The notes: generated by a model from the letters alone, not told the origin. Positions 24,348-35,358 are shown, counted from the first letter of the stretch. The stretch: DNA of 64,000 bases from Acanthosoma haemorrhoidale (GCA_930367205.1 OV884009.1:117751454-117815453), one strand, 5' to 3'. Program-made: numbers and translations.

Positions 24348-24364
24348 GGTGCCGAAACCCGGGA
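24347..24364 (+). promoter_or_regulatory. F1 primer binding site, tRNA-Phe
   Basis: TGGTGCCGAAACCCGGGA is the exact complement of the 3' end of insect tRNA-Phe (acceptor GCCGAAA...TTTCGGCACCA, recalled). The identical site occurs in F2 at 52031-52048. Confidence 0.8.
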
Positions 24365-24456
24365 ACCTAGTATGGCGGAGTGGAAAGTAATAATTTTCTT
24401 TTCTTTATTTTTTTTTTTCGTTCTTTCGCTCCACATTTTTTTCTCTCTCAATAAAA

Positions 24457-25100
24457 TGCCAGAGGGAGAGTTACGACCCCCGGTGCTTAGTGCAGCAACA
24501 GATATACCGCAGTTACCTGAAACGACCATGGCAGTGGCTCACGCGACTACATTGGCTTGGATGAAGATCCAGGCGATTACGGCTCAGGACATGAGGAAGT
24601 CGATTTCGGATCTGGAAAGATTCGCAGGCGAGACCGGGGAACTAAATCATTTCCTTAATGGGGGTGACTGGCTGATGACGTGGATAGAGGGGAAACGGTC
24701 GGAGGACCTGATAACGGAAGGGGACGCCGAATCGCTGAGGGCAGCTCTGGTGCGCAGAGTGAAGCGGATTGTCCAGAACATGATCTAGGCCGACGAGGAG
24801 ACCTCGTGGAACGTAGTGAAGGAGCGGCTAAAGCAAGCGTTCGGTGGGGGAAGATGCACCCCGGAAGAGGACATTTTTAAACTCTTCAGGGAAACGAAGA
24901 GACACCAGCAGACGAACGGGCAGTACGCCGGAACGATGCAGGCAAGATACAACAATATCACGGAGAAGATGCGGGAGACGGTATGTGCGGTGGAAGTAGA
25001 AGCCAGGATGGCGTTCTAATCAACTATTCTGAAAGTACAGCTAGCGAAGGAAACTGGAAGAAAGGAGGGGTTAGCGAGAGAACACACATTTCTGGAATGT
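24457..25100 (+). pseudogene. F1 gag, broken
   Basis: ATG at 24457 opens MPEGELRPP; the upstream ATG at 24372 would add a hydrophobic leader absent from F2 and is less likely. The protein resembles F2 gag: LAWMKIQAIT, ISDLERFAGE, LRAALVRRVK, then after a stop (24787) WNVVKERLKQAF, ARYNNITEKMRET and STILKVQLAKETGRKE. It ends at LECAK near 25097, where the sequence jumps directly into the middle of RT. Gag C-terminus, protease and the RT N-terminus are therefore deleted. Confidence 0.75.
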
Positions 25101-26202
25101 GCCAAGTACACCGCCATATAACAGCCCCCGGTGGGCGGTCAAGAAAAAGAATGAGGAAGGTGGGGGCCCAGACAAATATAGAGTCGTAATGGACTACATA
25201 AAACTTAACGAGAATACAGTGGATGAAAAATATCTAATCCCCAGGTTCGACGACAATTTGGACAGGCTGAGCGGGGCGAAGATATTTAGCACTCTGGATC
25301 TTAAAGCGGGGTATCACCAGATTCAAATGCACCCTAGAGACCGACACAAGACGGCAATCACGTTTGAGAGAGGCCACTATGAGTTTACGAGGATGCCATT
25401 TGGCCTGAAGAATACACCCATTACGTTCCAGCGGCTCATGGATGAGTTTCTACGAGGGGTAGACGAATCCGAATGCCAAATATATATGGATGACCTCTTG
25501 ATATTCAGTGCAACCGAGGCACAACATGCGGATCACCTGCGGATGGTCTTCGATCGCGTGAGGCAATTTGGCTTGAACTTGTCAGAGGAAAAGTCCCGTC
25601 TAGGCCAAGAGGTTATCAATTTTTTGGGGCATAAATTAGAAGGGAACGCTAAAATCGCGACATTCGACAAACAGTTTAACTCCGTAATAGACCTACTCGA
25701 ATTTCTTAGACGACACTACCAGGACAATCGATCAATTTGCCAATTAGCTCGCGAAATCTCCAACACCAAACCCCGATACAACGAAAACCCTATTGAATAC
25801 ATTGAACAACTACAACTAAAAAGATGCGACTTGTACTCGAGAATTTATACGGACAATGAAATACGTGACAAAGACCAAGAAATCGAACGGTATGACAATG
25901 ACATTAGTCAGGAAGCAGTCAAAAAACTGCATCCGACTATAGCAATCTTTTTACAGCACATACGATACAAGAATTTAAATGACGTTTACAATATCTTAAG
26001 GAAAGAAGCTTCGTTTGTAGTAGAACAAGTACACGGGAACCAAGTATTCAATAAAGACGCGACCGAAGAAAAACCTAGACAACAATATAATAATAACAGA
26101 CAATTTAAAAAACCGCAACAACAATACCAACAAAGACCACATAATAATTACCAGGGATATAAAGGTAATAACTTTAACCCTAATTTCCAAAGACAACAAT
26201 AA
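25101..26202 (+). pseudogene. Chimeric frame: F1 RT fused to G gag
   Basis: One open frame joins two families. Residues 1-185 or so are Gypsy RT: PPYNSPRWAVKKK, RVVMDYIKLN, IFSTLDLKAGYHQIQM, FTRMPFGLKNTPITFQRLMD, the catalytic IYMDDLLIFS, and VINFLGHKLEGN. From about 25650 it becomes an errantivirus-type gag (FDKQFNSVIDLLEFLRRHY, QLAREISNTKPRYNENPIEY, LHPTIAIFLQHIRY) with a Q/N-rich end, stopping at 26200-26202. RT thumb and the G gag N-terminus are missing at the join. The frame is continuous, but that is probably chance after a deletion or template switch. Confidence 0.8.
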
Positions 26203-26249
26203 TAACCACGCTATAATAATAATTATAACAATAACGACGCGCAAAAACC

Positions 26250-26263
26250 CCAACCCCAACCCC

Positions 26264-26348
<85 letters not shown>

Positions 26349-26375
26349 CCACCACCACCACCAACAAAAACCAAC
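26250..26375 (+). repeat. (CAA)n microsatellite in gag
   Basis: About 85 bases of CAA followed by CAC and mixed CAA/CAG/ACA units, within the Q/N-rich C-terminal part of the G gag region. Read on the other strand it gives long valine or leucine frames that are artefacts. Confidence 0.95.
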
Positions 26376-26547
26376 AACAGCAGCAGCAGCAACAACAACA
26401 ACAATAGCAGCAGCAGCAACACAACCACAACAACATAATTACCAACAACAGTGGAATCCACAAGCACAGCATAACTATTTCAATCAACCGCGACAAAACC
26501 AACCGATAAATAACCAACAAAACCAATCTTATCCACAGACAGTTTCC

Positions 26548-28990
26548 ATGCGTACAATTAGTGACAGAGCACATCACATTGAAGACGACAAAGACAAAAT
26601 AATCCAAGAATTACAAGAGAGACTAGACCGCGTGGAAAACCATTTTTTAGACTCGGGACAAATACAAACCGAATTCTTAAGGATGCCGTTTGGTTTATGC
26701 AATGCACCACCAACTTTTCAACGTATGATTAACATGGCTATAGAGAATTTACCGAGAACTATGGCTTATATCGACGATATAATAATTTATTCGAAAAACG
26801 AGGACGAACATTTGAAAGACATTGAAAAAGTATTAGAGACATTAAAGAAAAATAATTTCAGTATCCCATTAGACAAAACGGAATTTTTTAAAACAGAACT
26901 AAGATTCTTAGGTTACATAGTGACACAAAACGGGTTAAAAACGGACCTAAATAAAATAAAAACTATTACAGAATTCAAACAACTTAATGACGAAAAATCC
27001 CTTAGAAGATTTTTAGGAATGACGGGATATTACAGGAAATTTATAAAGAACTACGCGAAAATAACTAGACCTCTTAGCGCAGCCATCAATTCAAAAAATT
27101 ACAAATCAAAAGAATTTGAAGATAGTTTCCATTACTTAATAAAACAACTGACTAACACACCAATTCTAGCATACCCTGACTGGAACAAACAATTTATTTT
27201 AACTACAGACGCGAGTAATCAAGCTATAGGCGCAGTACTCACTCAAATAATAGATAACAGAGAACATCCGATAGCATTTGCTTCGAGAGTACTATCAAAA
27301 ACGGATGAAAACTATAGTACAATAGAAAAAGAACTATTATCTATAGTATACTTTACCCAAAATTTTAAACCTTACCTATACGGAACAAAGTTTTTATTAC
27401 TTACTGACCATAAACCGCTAACGTGGGTATTTACAATGAAGAATGAAAACAGTAGAATCATAAAATGAATCTGGAAGATTCAAGAATTTGAGTTTGAAAT
27501 TAAACAAATTTCAGGAAAAACAAATCAAGTAGCAGACTGTTTGTCCAGACGAAACGAAATAAACGCATTAGAGGACATAGAAGTAAACATACACATACCA
27601 GATGAAGACACACCAGAATACGAGGCCCTTATAGACCAATTACTAGATATAACTGACAGTGAAGAAATAAATAATGACGAAACTTCAGACGATAATGAAA
27701 TTTTAGAGACAATAGAGGAATTACCAGTACTAACTAACGAAGACCTAGAAAGTCTAATAACGCAAACCTCACAAGACAGTAAGTAATAACGGACAAATAT
27801 GGTTAGTGGAAAAAGACAAATGCATTAACGTCGAAAAAAATCATATAATTGTTAAACGCGGAGCAAATAAAGTAACTTATGAGAAAATATTTAAAAAACA
27901 AAGGTAAACTATTTTTATAAATAATATTGAATTAATAAATGAACTATTATTAGAATTCTTAGATTCTAATAAAACATATGGAATTTATTGCCAAACAAAT
28001 TTTGAAACTTTAAATGAAATTTAGGAGGGCTATTACAAACAAATACAAAAACTGATTGAAAAAGACTGTAGAACAATAAGACTTAAAAGATACTTTTTAT
28101 TATGTGAAGACATTACAGAATTAAGTGACCAACAGCAGGCAATTCTAGACTATCATTACGGTAAAACATGTCATCGCGGAATTTTAGAAACATATGATAA
28201 ATTAAAACGAACAATTTATTTTCCTAACATGAAAGATAAAATAACTGAATTAATAAATAAATGTGAAACCTGCAAAGTAACTAAATATGACTGGAAACCA
28301 ATGAAAAGTAAATTTGTAACAACTCCTACACCTGACAAACCATTTCAAGAAATCATGATTGACTTAATTGACTTTATGACAAAAAAATCATATTTACATC
28401 CATTGATACATTTTCCAAAAGACTATAAACACAAATATTAAATAACAAAAATGCCCTAACTATTTACCAAGTTCTAGAGGAATACATAAGTTTATATCCA
28501 ATTCCAGAAAGAATTATATCTGATCATGGAAAAGAATTTAACAACATATTAATACAACAATTTTGGCAAAGCGACTAATATAGAAATACATTACACTAGC
28601 AAAAACTATCCAAATTCATTAGGTATACTAAACAAATGCCATGCCACTTTTAATGAAATAATGAGAATAAACATCAATCAAAACAAAAATAACAAATTTG
28701 AAAGAATCGTACAAACTAGTACTATGGGATACAATAACACTTTAAATCAAAACCTTAAATTAACTCCAAATGAAATAACGTTCGGAAAAATAAAAGACTC
28801 ATATGATACACTCGAAGTACATGTTAATAATTATTTCCAACAATTAAAAGACTTGCATAACACAGTTAAACAAAAAATAGAATTCATTAAAGAAACTCGT
28901 AATGAAAAACTTAATCAAAATGAAGAACCTCCTGAGCTTAACTCAGAAGAATTTGTCAAAACACCTAGAATCAAACCAAAAAAGAATTTA
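26548..28990 (+). pseudogene. G pol: RT, RNase H, integrase, broken
   Basis: ATG 26548 opens the gag C-terminal helix (IIQELQERLDRVENHF) and passes at about 26665 straight into RT at FLRMPFGLCNAPPTFQRM, so protease and RT fingers are deleted in frame. The catalytic AYIDDIIIYS is intact. RNase H shows LTTDASNQAIGAVLTQ, ELLSIVYF and LTDHKPLTW. A TGA at 27466-27468 and further stops at 27786, 27908 and 28022 follow. The integrase H2C2 finger spans 28150-28271; the core has IMIDLIDF and SDHGKEFNN. The segment that normally holds the catalytic glutamate reads SLGILNKCH (about 28617), so that residue appears lost. Confidence 0.85.
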
Positions 28991-29033
28991 TTATACAATA
29001 AATAAAAATAGGCAACACACACATAAACAACAT

Positions 29034-29722
29034 TGTAGCGATCGCCAACCATATATGTAAATTACCCTATACTCCGGTGCAAATAATGTATTATAATATA
29101 AATGTAAAGCGTTGTAAAGTAATAAACCAGGCGGGTACATGCGGCAGTTGTAGCAAGGCAGGTAACAGAGGGGTTACCGGCACCTGACTGTCATAAAACA
29201 GAACCGCAGGTTAGTGACCTAGGGTCACCTCTAGGCGGTCATAAAACCTATGTGGGTGAGTCCCTAGCAGCCATAAAACACACCCTTTTAGAGCAACAGT
29301 CATAAACCTAATGGGGGGATTGGCCAGCTGGGCATCATAAAACATACCCCTTTCAGCCGACCCCACCTTCCACTAGGAAGGGGAAATAGTATTTAAACCA
29401 GGAGATTAGGCCCTGTAGGTCTACTCTCTCTCTGCCACACCTTTGCGCCGTCACCCTGTCTCACAGCCCTTGCAGACCCTCTGGCGCCTCGCTGCTGTTA
29501 CACTGCCGTGCCCCGTTCGAACACTGAACAGGTCTTATTCTTTATGAAACCTCTGTACCTCTTCTTTTGAACATAGTGTATTGTCGGGACACATATCTAT
29601 CATAAAATGGAGTCAGATATTAAACGCCAACATGGAACAATGATCTATGTTATAAACTACAACAATCCGCACTTGTCACCAGGGCTAGAGTGATTAGTCA
29701 CTCCCCTAGTGGCAACCCGACA
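29034..29722 (+). mobile_element. Family E solo LTR inside G
   Basis: Starts TGTAGCGATCGCC, ends GGCAACCCGACA, 689 bp. Flanks are AACAT (29029-29033) and GACAT (29723-29727), a 5-base duplication with one change. It separates G pol from G env. Confidence 0.8.
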
Positions 29723-29756
29723 GACATTAAAAGACCTAATAAACAAAAGAAAAATT

Positions 29757-29768
29757 ATTTTGTTACAG
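29757..29768 (+). promoter_or_regulatory. Likely env splice acceptor of G
   Basis: A T-rich run followed by TTACAG at 29763-29768, three bases before the in-frame ATG at 29772. Errantivirus env is expressed from a spliced RNA whose acceptor lies just upstream of env. The matching donor cannot be placed because the G 5' end is missing. Confidence 0.45.
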
Positions 29769-29771
29769 AAA

Positions 29772-30521
29772 ATGACAATGACAATGACACTGACATTCAT
29801 CTTGATCCAGGTCCTAGTAACTGGAACAGCAATTAACATACAAGATCTAACAGACAAAAACGGAATACTAAAATATAAAATAAACAACATCAGAATAATA
29901 GACAAATACTATAAAACATACCATTACTACAACACTACGATACTGATTGACGAAATTAGAAAAATTAATAAAGTAATACACAAATACAGTAAATCTAGCA
30001 TCTACGAGATTATCGAATAATACGACAGTTTACTAATTAACCAAGAGAACTTAATAAAATTTCACTCAAAAAGGCACAAACGTGGAATAATAAATGGATT
30101 AGGTGAAGCAATTTCATGGGTCACTGGAAACATGGACGCAAAAGATAAAGAACATTACGACTCAGTGATTGAAAAACTAGCACTAGCTAACAGGCAGGCT
30201 AATATTAACGAACTAAACATTTTCAACACAAACAGACAGATTATAGACAAATTTAATAATGACATAGGAAGAATCAATAAAAATTTTAAAGAAACCCAAT
30301 CTAATATAAAAATGGTAACCACTGAAGAAAAAGCTTATTTGTTTCTTACTCATATCCAGCTACTAGAAAAAAAAATTTCTGAACTCATTTTAACAATGGA
30401 ATTTTGTAAAATCGGAGTAATACATTCCAAATTATTAAACGATATAGTGACAAATTATTTGTCTGGGATAGTGGCAGCTCCAAATAATCTAAAATTCATT
30501 TTACAGTCAACAGTACCCTGA
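29772..30521 (+). pseudogene. env: G env, baculovirus-F-like envelope remnant
   Basis: The frame starts at ATG 29772 with a hydrophobic segment that fits a signal peptide (MTMTMTLTFILIQVLV). An in-frame stop at 30018-30020 breaks it. Downstream, 30072-30083 encodes the furin-type site RHKR, followed by a glycine-rich fusion-peptide-like segment and a TGN...D block typical of the F-type fusion proteins of errantiviruses and baculoviruses. A helical region follows (about 30130-30480). The frame ends at 30521 at about half the usual env length, with no transmembrane anchor seen. It is inactive. Confidence 0.75.
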
Positions 30522-30746
30522 GCAACGGTGCATATGTTTTTGGATATAATGCGTAACATAAAGTATACAAAAACAATTATTAAACGTGAAAAAAAACCAG
30601 TAACCTTTCTCTTACTTCTAAGATATATTTGGTTTTTACAATCAGTTACTAAGTTGCTACAGGAGTTCTTGTGCTGTGAAAACATAGTATACTTTAAAAT
30701 AACTAATAATTATTTTAATTATTTAATCTTTTATTTAAAACTTTGT

Positions 30747-31596
30747 TGTAGTGTAAATTAAATAAAGTCATTTTTAAAAAGTTCATTAGCTTTGCACTTG
30801 CTTTAATTATATTGCAAATAAATTTAAACAAATGTAAATAACATAAATAAATCATTGTAAATGTATAAAACTATAAAGATGTCACAAGCTGCAAGCCGGG
30901 GATTAAACCCTACCCTTCAGCAGGTAGAGACGGCCCGCTGGGTCAGCCCTTCAGCTGCCTACACAAAGACCGACCGCAACTTAGCTCTTATTGGTTACAA
31001 CAACGAGGGAAATGATTGGGCCTAACGAGCCACCACTAACTATAAATAGGGGCATATCTTGGGCTGTAATTCACTCTCCTCCTAGCGAAGCTACCCGACT
31101 TGCAGCTGCGACAGTATTCAAGAATTTAATCTTCTTCCTTATGAAAAGCCCCTACATCTCTTCCTCTCCTCCCCTCGCTATGTGTTAGTCCGGTGAAGTC
31201 AGACCCCGCACCTTCCTAGCGGGAATCTCTGCCTTCATCTCGCTAAAACTAGCACCTCCTTGGGAGAGATCTCTCTCTCGCGGACGACGGTTGCCGTAGC
31301 CCTGCAAATTTTCTGAGCAGCCCTCCTGCGGTAATCCAGTCTGTCTCTCTCCGGTTCACACTCGCAGATACCGAGTGTGAATTCGTGGTCATTCCAAGAC
31401 CACACAAACTACCTACCTACCTACCCTATACCTCTTCTCCTGAACATAGTGCATTGTCGGGGCACATACCTATAAAAAAATGGAGTCAGATAGTAACGCC
31501 GTCATGAAACGGTTGTCCAGGTTATAAACTCGAACAACCCTCACTTGTCACCAGGACTAGAGTAACCAGGCACCCCCCTCGTGATGAGCCGACAGT
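30747..31596 (+). mobile_element. Long family E-type LTR bridging G and F3
   Basis: The right end ATGAGCCGACA at 31596 and the blocks CATAGTGCATTGTCGGGGCA and GGAGTCAGATAGTAACGCC are E LTR. TGTAGTG at 30747 is the likely start. A segment with GGTTCACACTCGCAGATACC and GAATTCGTGGTCATT is shared with the LTR at 7047-8133, which marks a subfamily. Flanks differ (CTTTGT before, GTAGG after), so no target duplication exists. G ends on the left and F RNase H begins on the right. Confidence 0.65.
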
Positions 31597-33126
31597 AGGT
31601 ATAGCGCGCTAGAGCGGGAATTATTAGGGATAGTCTGGGCGATAGACCATTTCCAGCCCTACGTGTTCGGGAGAAGGTTCCGGGTGCACACTGACCACAG
31701 ATCGTTACAGTGGGTCGGTAAATTAAAAGGGTCGTCGGCGAGGGTCATGCGTTGGAAGGAGTTTCTCAGCTAATACAACTTGGAGGTAATATATAAGCCC
31801 GGTAAGGAAAGCGTCTTGGCGGACTGGCTGTCCCGGGCGATGGTGGTCAACGCACTCGACCAAGATCAGGGAGAATCCTCCCAGGACGGAAGGCAGTTCT
31901 TGCGAGAATGGACGCCGGAGAGGGAAGAATACCAACAGGAACCAGGGTCTACGGATGTGGTACCGTCGGTAGGAGGAGGGAGGTCAACGGACGACAGGCC
32001 TGCGGACATGGAAGAATGGGAAGAAATTATCAATGATAAGCGCCGCCAGTTAGTCTGGATGACGAAGACCTTCGGCCCCATGAAAGTAACACATGATAGC
32101 TCTCCACGATCCACCACCACGACCATATGGTCGGCTCCAGGCGTAAACAATGACCAAATTAGTTGTTCTCTTAATGATGCTTCCACACCAGGGAAGACCC
32201 ATTTTCTTCACGTCGGGAACGCAACCATATGGGAAAAAATTAAGCGTCTTTGGAGGGCGGAGAAGATTGGGGTTGACCGAACATTTGTACGGTGTACCAT
32301 GATGGTAGAGACCATCCCAGATGAGCCAACGCAGAAGGAGATCACGCTAGCGTGCCATCAGGGCAAAACAAACCACAGGGGAGAAGAAGAGACGGCTCGG
32401 GCGTTGAGGTGGAAGTATTTCTGGTGGGGGATGCGAAAGACGATCCAGGAAACACTAGCTGCGTGCGAAGTTTGTCACCGTACCAAATATGACAGGAACC
32501 CACCAATTGGGCAACATGTCGAGACTCCCACGGCGCAAACACCGCTCAATGACCTTCAAGTCGATACCTTCACTTGGCATACCCCATTCGGGAAAAGTCA
32601 TTGGAAGCAGTACTAGCCGCGCTGAGGTGGTGGTTCCAATTTTACGGCGTCCCAGATCGGATAGCGTCGGACGGTGGAAAGGAGTTCGATAACGCCGACG
32701 TGCGGGAAAAGATGAAGGCTCTGGACGTGATATGGCATGCCAATACCCCAGGGCATCCAAAGAGCCGAGGAGGAATTGAGCGTCTGCACAGTACCTTGGG
32801 CGATCATCTCCGCGTCTACAATGCCGACAAAGGCTTGGAGCCGGCAGAGAAAATGCCTAGGGCGGTCATTGCGTTTAACCATTCTGTTCACACGGCCACC
32901 GGGTTTTCACCCTTTCAAATCCTTTTTGGACTTCGTGGGCGTCGCCGGGACACGAGTAGAACGGTGGTGGGAGACGAGACGACCACACAACTCCGCGTGG
33001 AACTGGAGAAATTATGGGGGAAGGTGTACGCGAAAAAATCGAGGAGGGTGTTGAGGGAGAACGCGGGCGTCAAACCACTAGAAGGTGCATCGTGATAGGC
33101 ACTACGGTGTATCGTAAGATCGGTTC
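31597..33126 (+). pseudogene. F3 pol, first part: RNase H and integrase
   Basis: Begins in RNase H (ALERELLGIVWAIDHFQPYV, then VHTDHRSLQWVGKL and YKPGKESVLADWLSR near 31800). The integrase finger is at 32340-32480 (HQGKTNHRG ... CEVCHRTKYD). D1 is in LQVDTFTW (about 32555). A deletion and frameshift follow, then YGVPDRIASDGGKEFDN with D2 and HPKSRGGIERLHSTLGDH with the catalytic E (about 32770). The gene is cut at codon KIGS (33112-33126) by element E and resumes at 50428. F1 and F3 may be two halves of one element or two copies. Confidence 0.8.
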
Positions 33127-33825
33127 TGTAGTGACCGCTAACTACATACGATAAATCACCCTATACTCTATTGCATATATATTGTAAGCAAAAGTAAAAC
33201 AATATGAACTAAATGTATTTTAGATAAAGGTAAATAACATGAGCAAATATAAATCATTGTAAATGTGTTAAGCAATAAAAGGCGGAAGCCAAGTAACACG
33301 AGAAGGGCAACAGCTGTCAGTCATAAACAGTCAGGTACCCACCCGCAGGGCCTAAGAGCCAGATGAGGAGGGTACCACAGGTAACCATAAACATAACCAG
33401 TCATAAGCTTAACAACCCTTTTTGGGCCTCTCTACCTCCAGGGCTTATCCCCTGGGTGGGTAATCAGGTGGCGGTCACAGTTCCTCACCCCATGTGTGCG
33501 TGGGAACCACCGCCGGCCTAGACCCTTGCAGCCCCCAGTAGAGAGGATACTTAAGGCAGGCTCCTGGCCCTGTTAATTAGTCTCTCGCGACCTTTACTCG
33601 GTGACGCTTGGTTTCCGCTCGACTTCTAAAACTTGACTAATTCTTTATGAAAAACCTCTGTACCTCTTTTCTTGAACATAGTGCATTGTCGGGGCACTTA
33701 CCTATCAAAACTGGAGTCAGATAGTAACGCCGTCATGAAACGATTGTCTAGGTTATAAACTCAAACAATCCGCACTTGTCACCAGGGCTAGGGTCATCAG
33801 GCACTCTCCTAGTTACGACTCGACA
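33127..33825 (+). repeat. E 5' LTR
   Basis: 699 bp, TGTAGTGACCGCTAACTAC to ACGACTCGACA. It has TACTTAAGG near 33549 in the promoter-like position shared with 49782-50422. Confidence 0.85.
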
Positions 33826-33827
33826 AT

Positions 33828-33845
33828 TGGTGACTCCGAGGTGAT
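33828..33845 (+). promoter_or_regulatory. E primer binding site, tRNA-Trp-like
   Basis: TGGTGACTCCGAGGTGAT, two bases after the LTR, matches the complement of the tRNA-Trp 3' end (TGGTGACCCCGACGTGAT, recalled) at 16 of 18 positions. Confidence 0.65.
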
Positions 33846-33871
33846 CGAGAAGATAGAAGAAACCATTTCTT

Positions 33872-34033
33872 ATGATGGCCGACCCACCAGCCCCGTCCGA
33901 CGAAGCATGTTGTGCAACTGTACACACCATTTCTCGGACGTGCAAACTGCCAGAGTTTCACGAAGAAGACCCTATACTAGCAACCAAACCTCTGCACAAG
34001 AAGTTCGGTAGCACAAAGGTAAATATAAAATAA
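33872..34033 (+). pseudogene. E gag N-terminal stub
   Basis: ATG 33872 opens 53 codons ending at TAA 34031-34033. CKLPEFHEEDPIL matches the conserved start of arthropod Gypsy capsids (usual form KLPPFWxxDPELWFAQVE). The match stops after DPIL, where an internal deletion joins unrelated codons. The last sense codons include AAG GTAAAT, which looks like a splice donor, although nothing else supports an intron. Confidence 0.65.
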
Positions 34034-34103
34034 ACATGACTGATAAAATATAAATTTTTTTTTTTAAGTTGTTTCGAAATATACTCTATAATATTTTTAT
34101 ATA

Positions 34104-34417
34104 TGTAAGTTTCGAATTCAGAAACTTAAAGGAGGTGGAGGTTCTCAGGTTATAAATCGAACACTTGCAGATGCAGTTTAGAACTGTAATATTAAACATA
34201 TGTACACATTAGCTTATGCTACGAATATTACAATAAACAAATAAAACTTATAACTAACCTGAATCAATACAATTGTCGATAATAAGTGTTGACCATTGTC
34301 ATAACAAGAGTACCCATATTCAGGAGGTTACAACTCGGAGCATCATTCGATCCTAGCGAGCTCTGTAGAGACATCTAGCATATGTGCCGAAGTTTGGCGG
34401 TAACGTTCAAACTTACA
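34104..34417 (-). repeat. A2 3' LTR (sense direction)
   Basis: 314 bp, with polypurine tract at 34418-34430 on the internal side. The integrase-side frame reads through the tract and stops inside the LTR at 34413. Confidence 0.9.
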
Positions 34418-35358
34418 TCCCCCCTTTTTGAGACAGACGGTAAAGCCCTTTGGAATAAGGCTCGAGCTTACTAGCATGAAATAAGTTTGACTCCTTTTTA
34501 CGAAATCTACTATTTATTAAAAATATTACCTCTGAGATTTTCTGTTTTATTTTGAACGGTCCTAACAGAGTATTTGTATTCCTTGATACACTTTCTGCTA
34601 CTATTGGCCATGATTTATCTCTATTTTCATGAATTTCGCACCTTACTCTGATAACTAGTGTTTGATTTGTCCTTTCATTTAATCCATTAGAAAATGCGCA
34701 ATCTACTGCTGTAAAAATTAATGTTATCTTTTGTTTATTTACATATTGTTTAAATTGTGCTGAATTTATACCAGGATATTGATCTGTTAATAATGTTTTT
34801 ATATTTCCAGCTTTTTCTACTTTCTTGATTAGATTAATAAAATCCTTTGCAATTTGCGTTTTCGAAGTGCTGATATATGCGTATCTTGTGAAATGATCTA
34901 CTACCAAGTGTAGATATTTTGTTGTACTTTTATTCCCTTTAAATCCTCCTATTGTATCTAAAGATATTATATCTAGTGGTTCTTTTGCTGGACCAAGTTG
35001 AGACAAGGGAGCCTTAAAGCAACCTATTCTTGACCTACATGTTTCACAAGATCTGCAAATCAATCTTATATGTTTATACATAATTTAAAAATACAAATGT
35101 TGATTTATTTTTAAATTTGATTCTAAAGCTCGATTTCTGGATAGACAATCTGCCTCCAGATTTTCTTTACCTGGATTATATACAATCTCAAAGTCAAATT
35201 GTGAGATATAGTTTAAAATTTGTAGTAGTTCTGGATCATTACTTTTCTTCACATTAAAATTTTCTAATGGTCTGTGGTCTGTAAATACCACAAATTTTTT
35301 CCCTATAAGATAATATTGCCAGTAAAATATCGCTTCTTTAATAGCTAAACATTCTATA
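34418..35358 (-). pseudogene. A2 RNase H end and integrase, distal part
   Basis: 35085-35291 encodes the RNase H end (FTDHRPLENFNVKKSNDPEL to NLEADCLSRN). 34413-35081 encodes the integrase finger end (CRSCETCRSRIG), LDTIGGFKGN, VVDHFTRYAYIS with D1, LLTDQYPGINSAQF with D2, and SNGLNERTNQTL with E. It then skips about 90 codons compared with A1, from NTNT directly to LLGPFKIKQK. The H2C2 histidines are missing between the two frames. The RNase H is cut at 35358 by B and its upstream part resumes at 46458. Confidence 0.8.

Larger units (their letters stand above)
25650..30521 (+). mobile_element. Element G: errantivirus-like Gypsy with env, truncated
   Basis: Gag, RT, RNase H, integrase and an envelope remnant lie in errantivirus order (gag-pol-env). 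Neither LTR nor primer site is present: the left end is fused to F1 RT and the right end fades before the E LTR at 30747. An E LTR (29034-29722) sits between pol and env. Errantiviruses are insect endogenous retroviruses. This copy has lost the protease, half of RT and part of env, and has several stops, so it is inactive. Confidence 0.8.

Noticed and set aside
24372..24456. Upstream ATG giving F1 gag a hydrophobic signal-like leader
   Set aside because: F2 lacks such a leader; the phenylalanine run is the translation of a T-rich 5' leader. The start at 24457 is preferred.
25996..26607. Long minus-strand frames rich in leucine and valine
   Set aside because: They are the reverse translation of the CAA repeat and Q/N-rich gag region of G.
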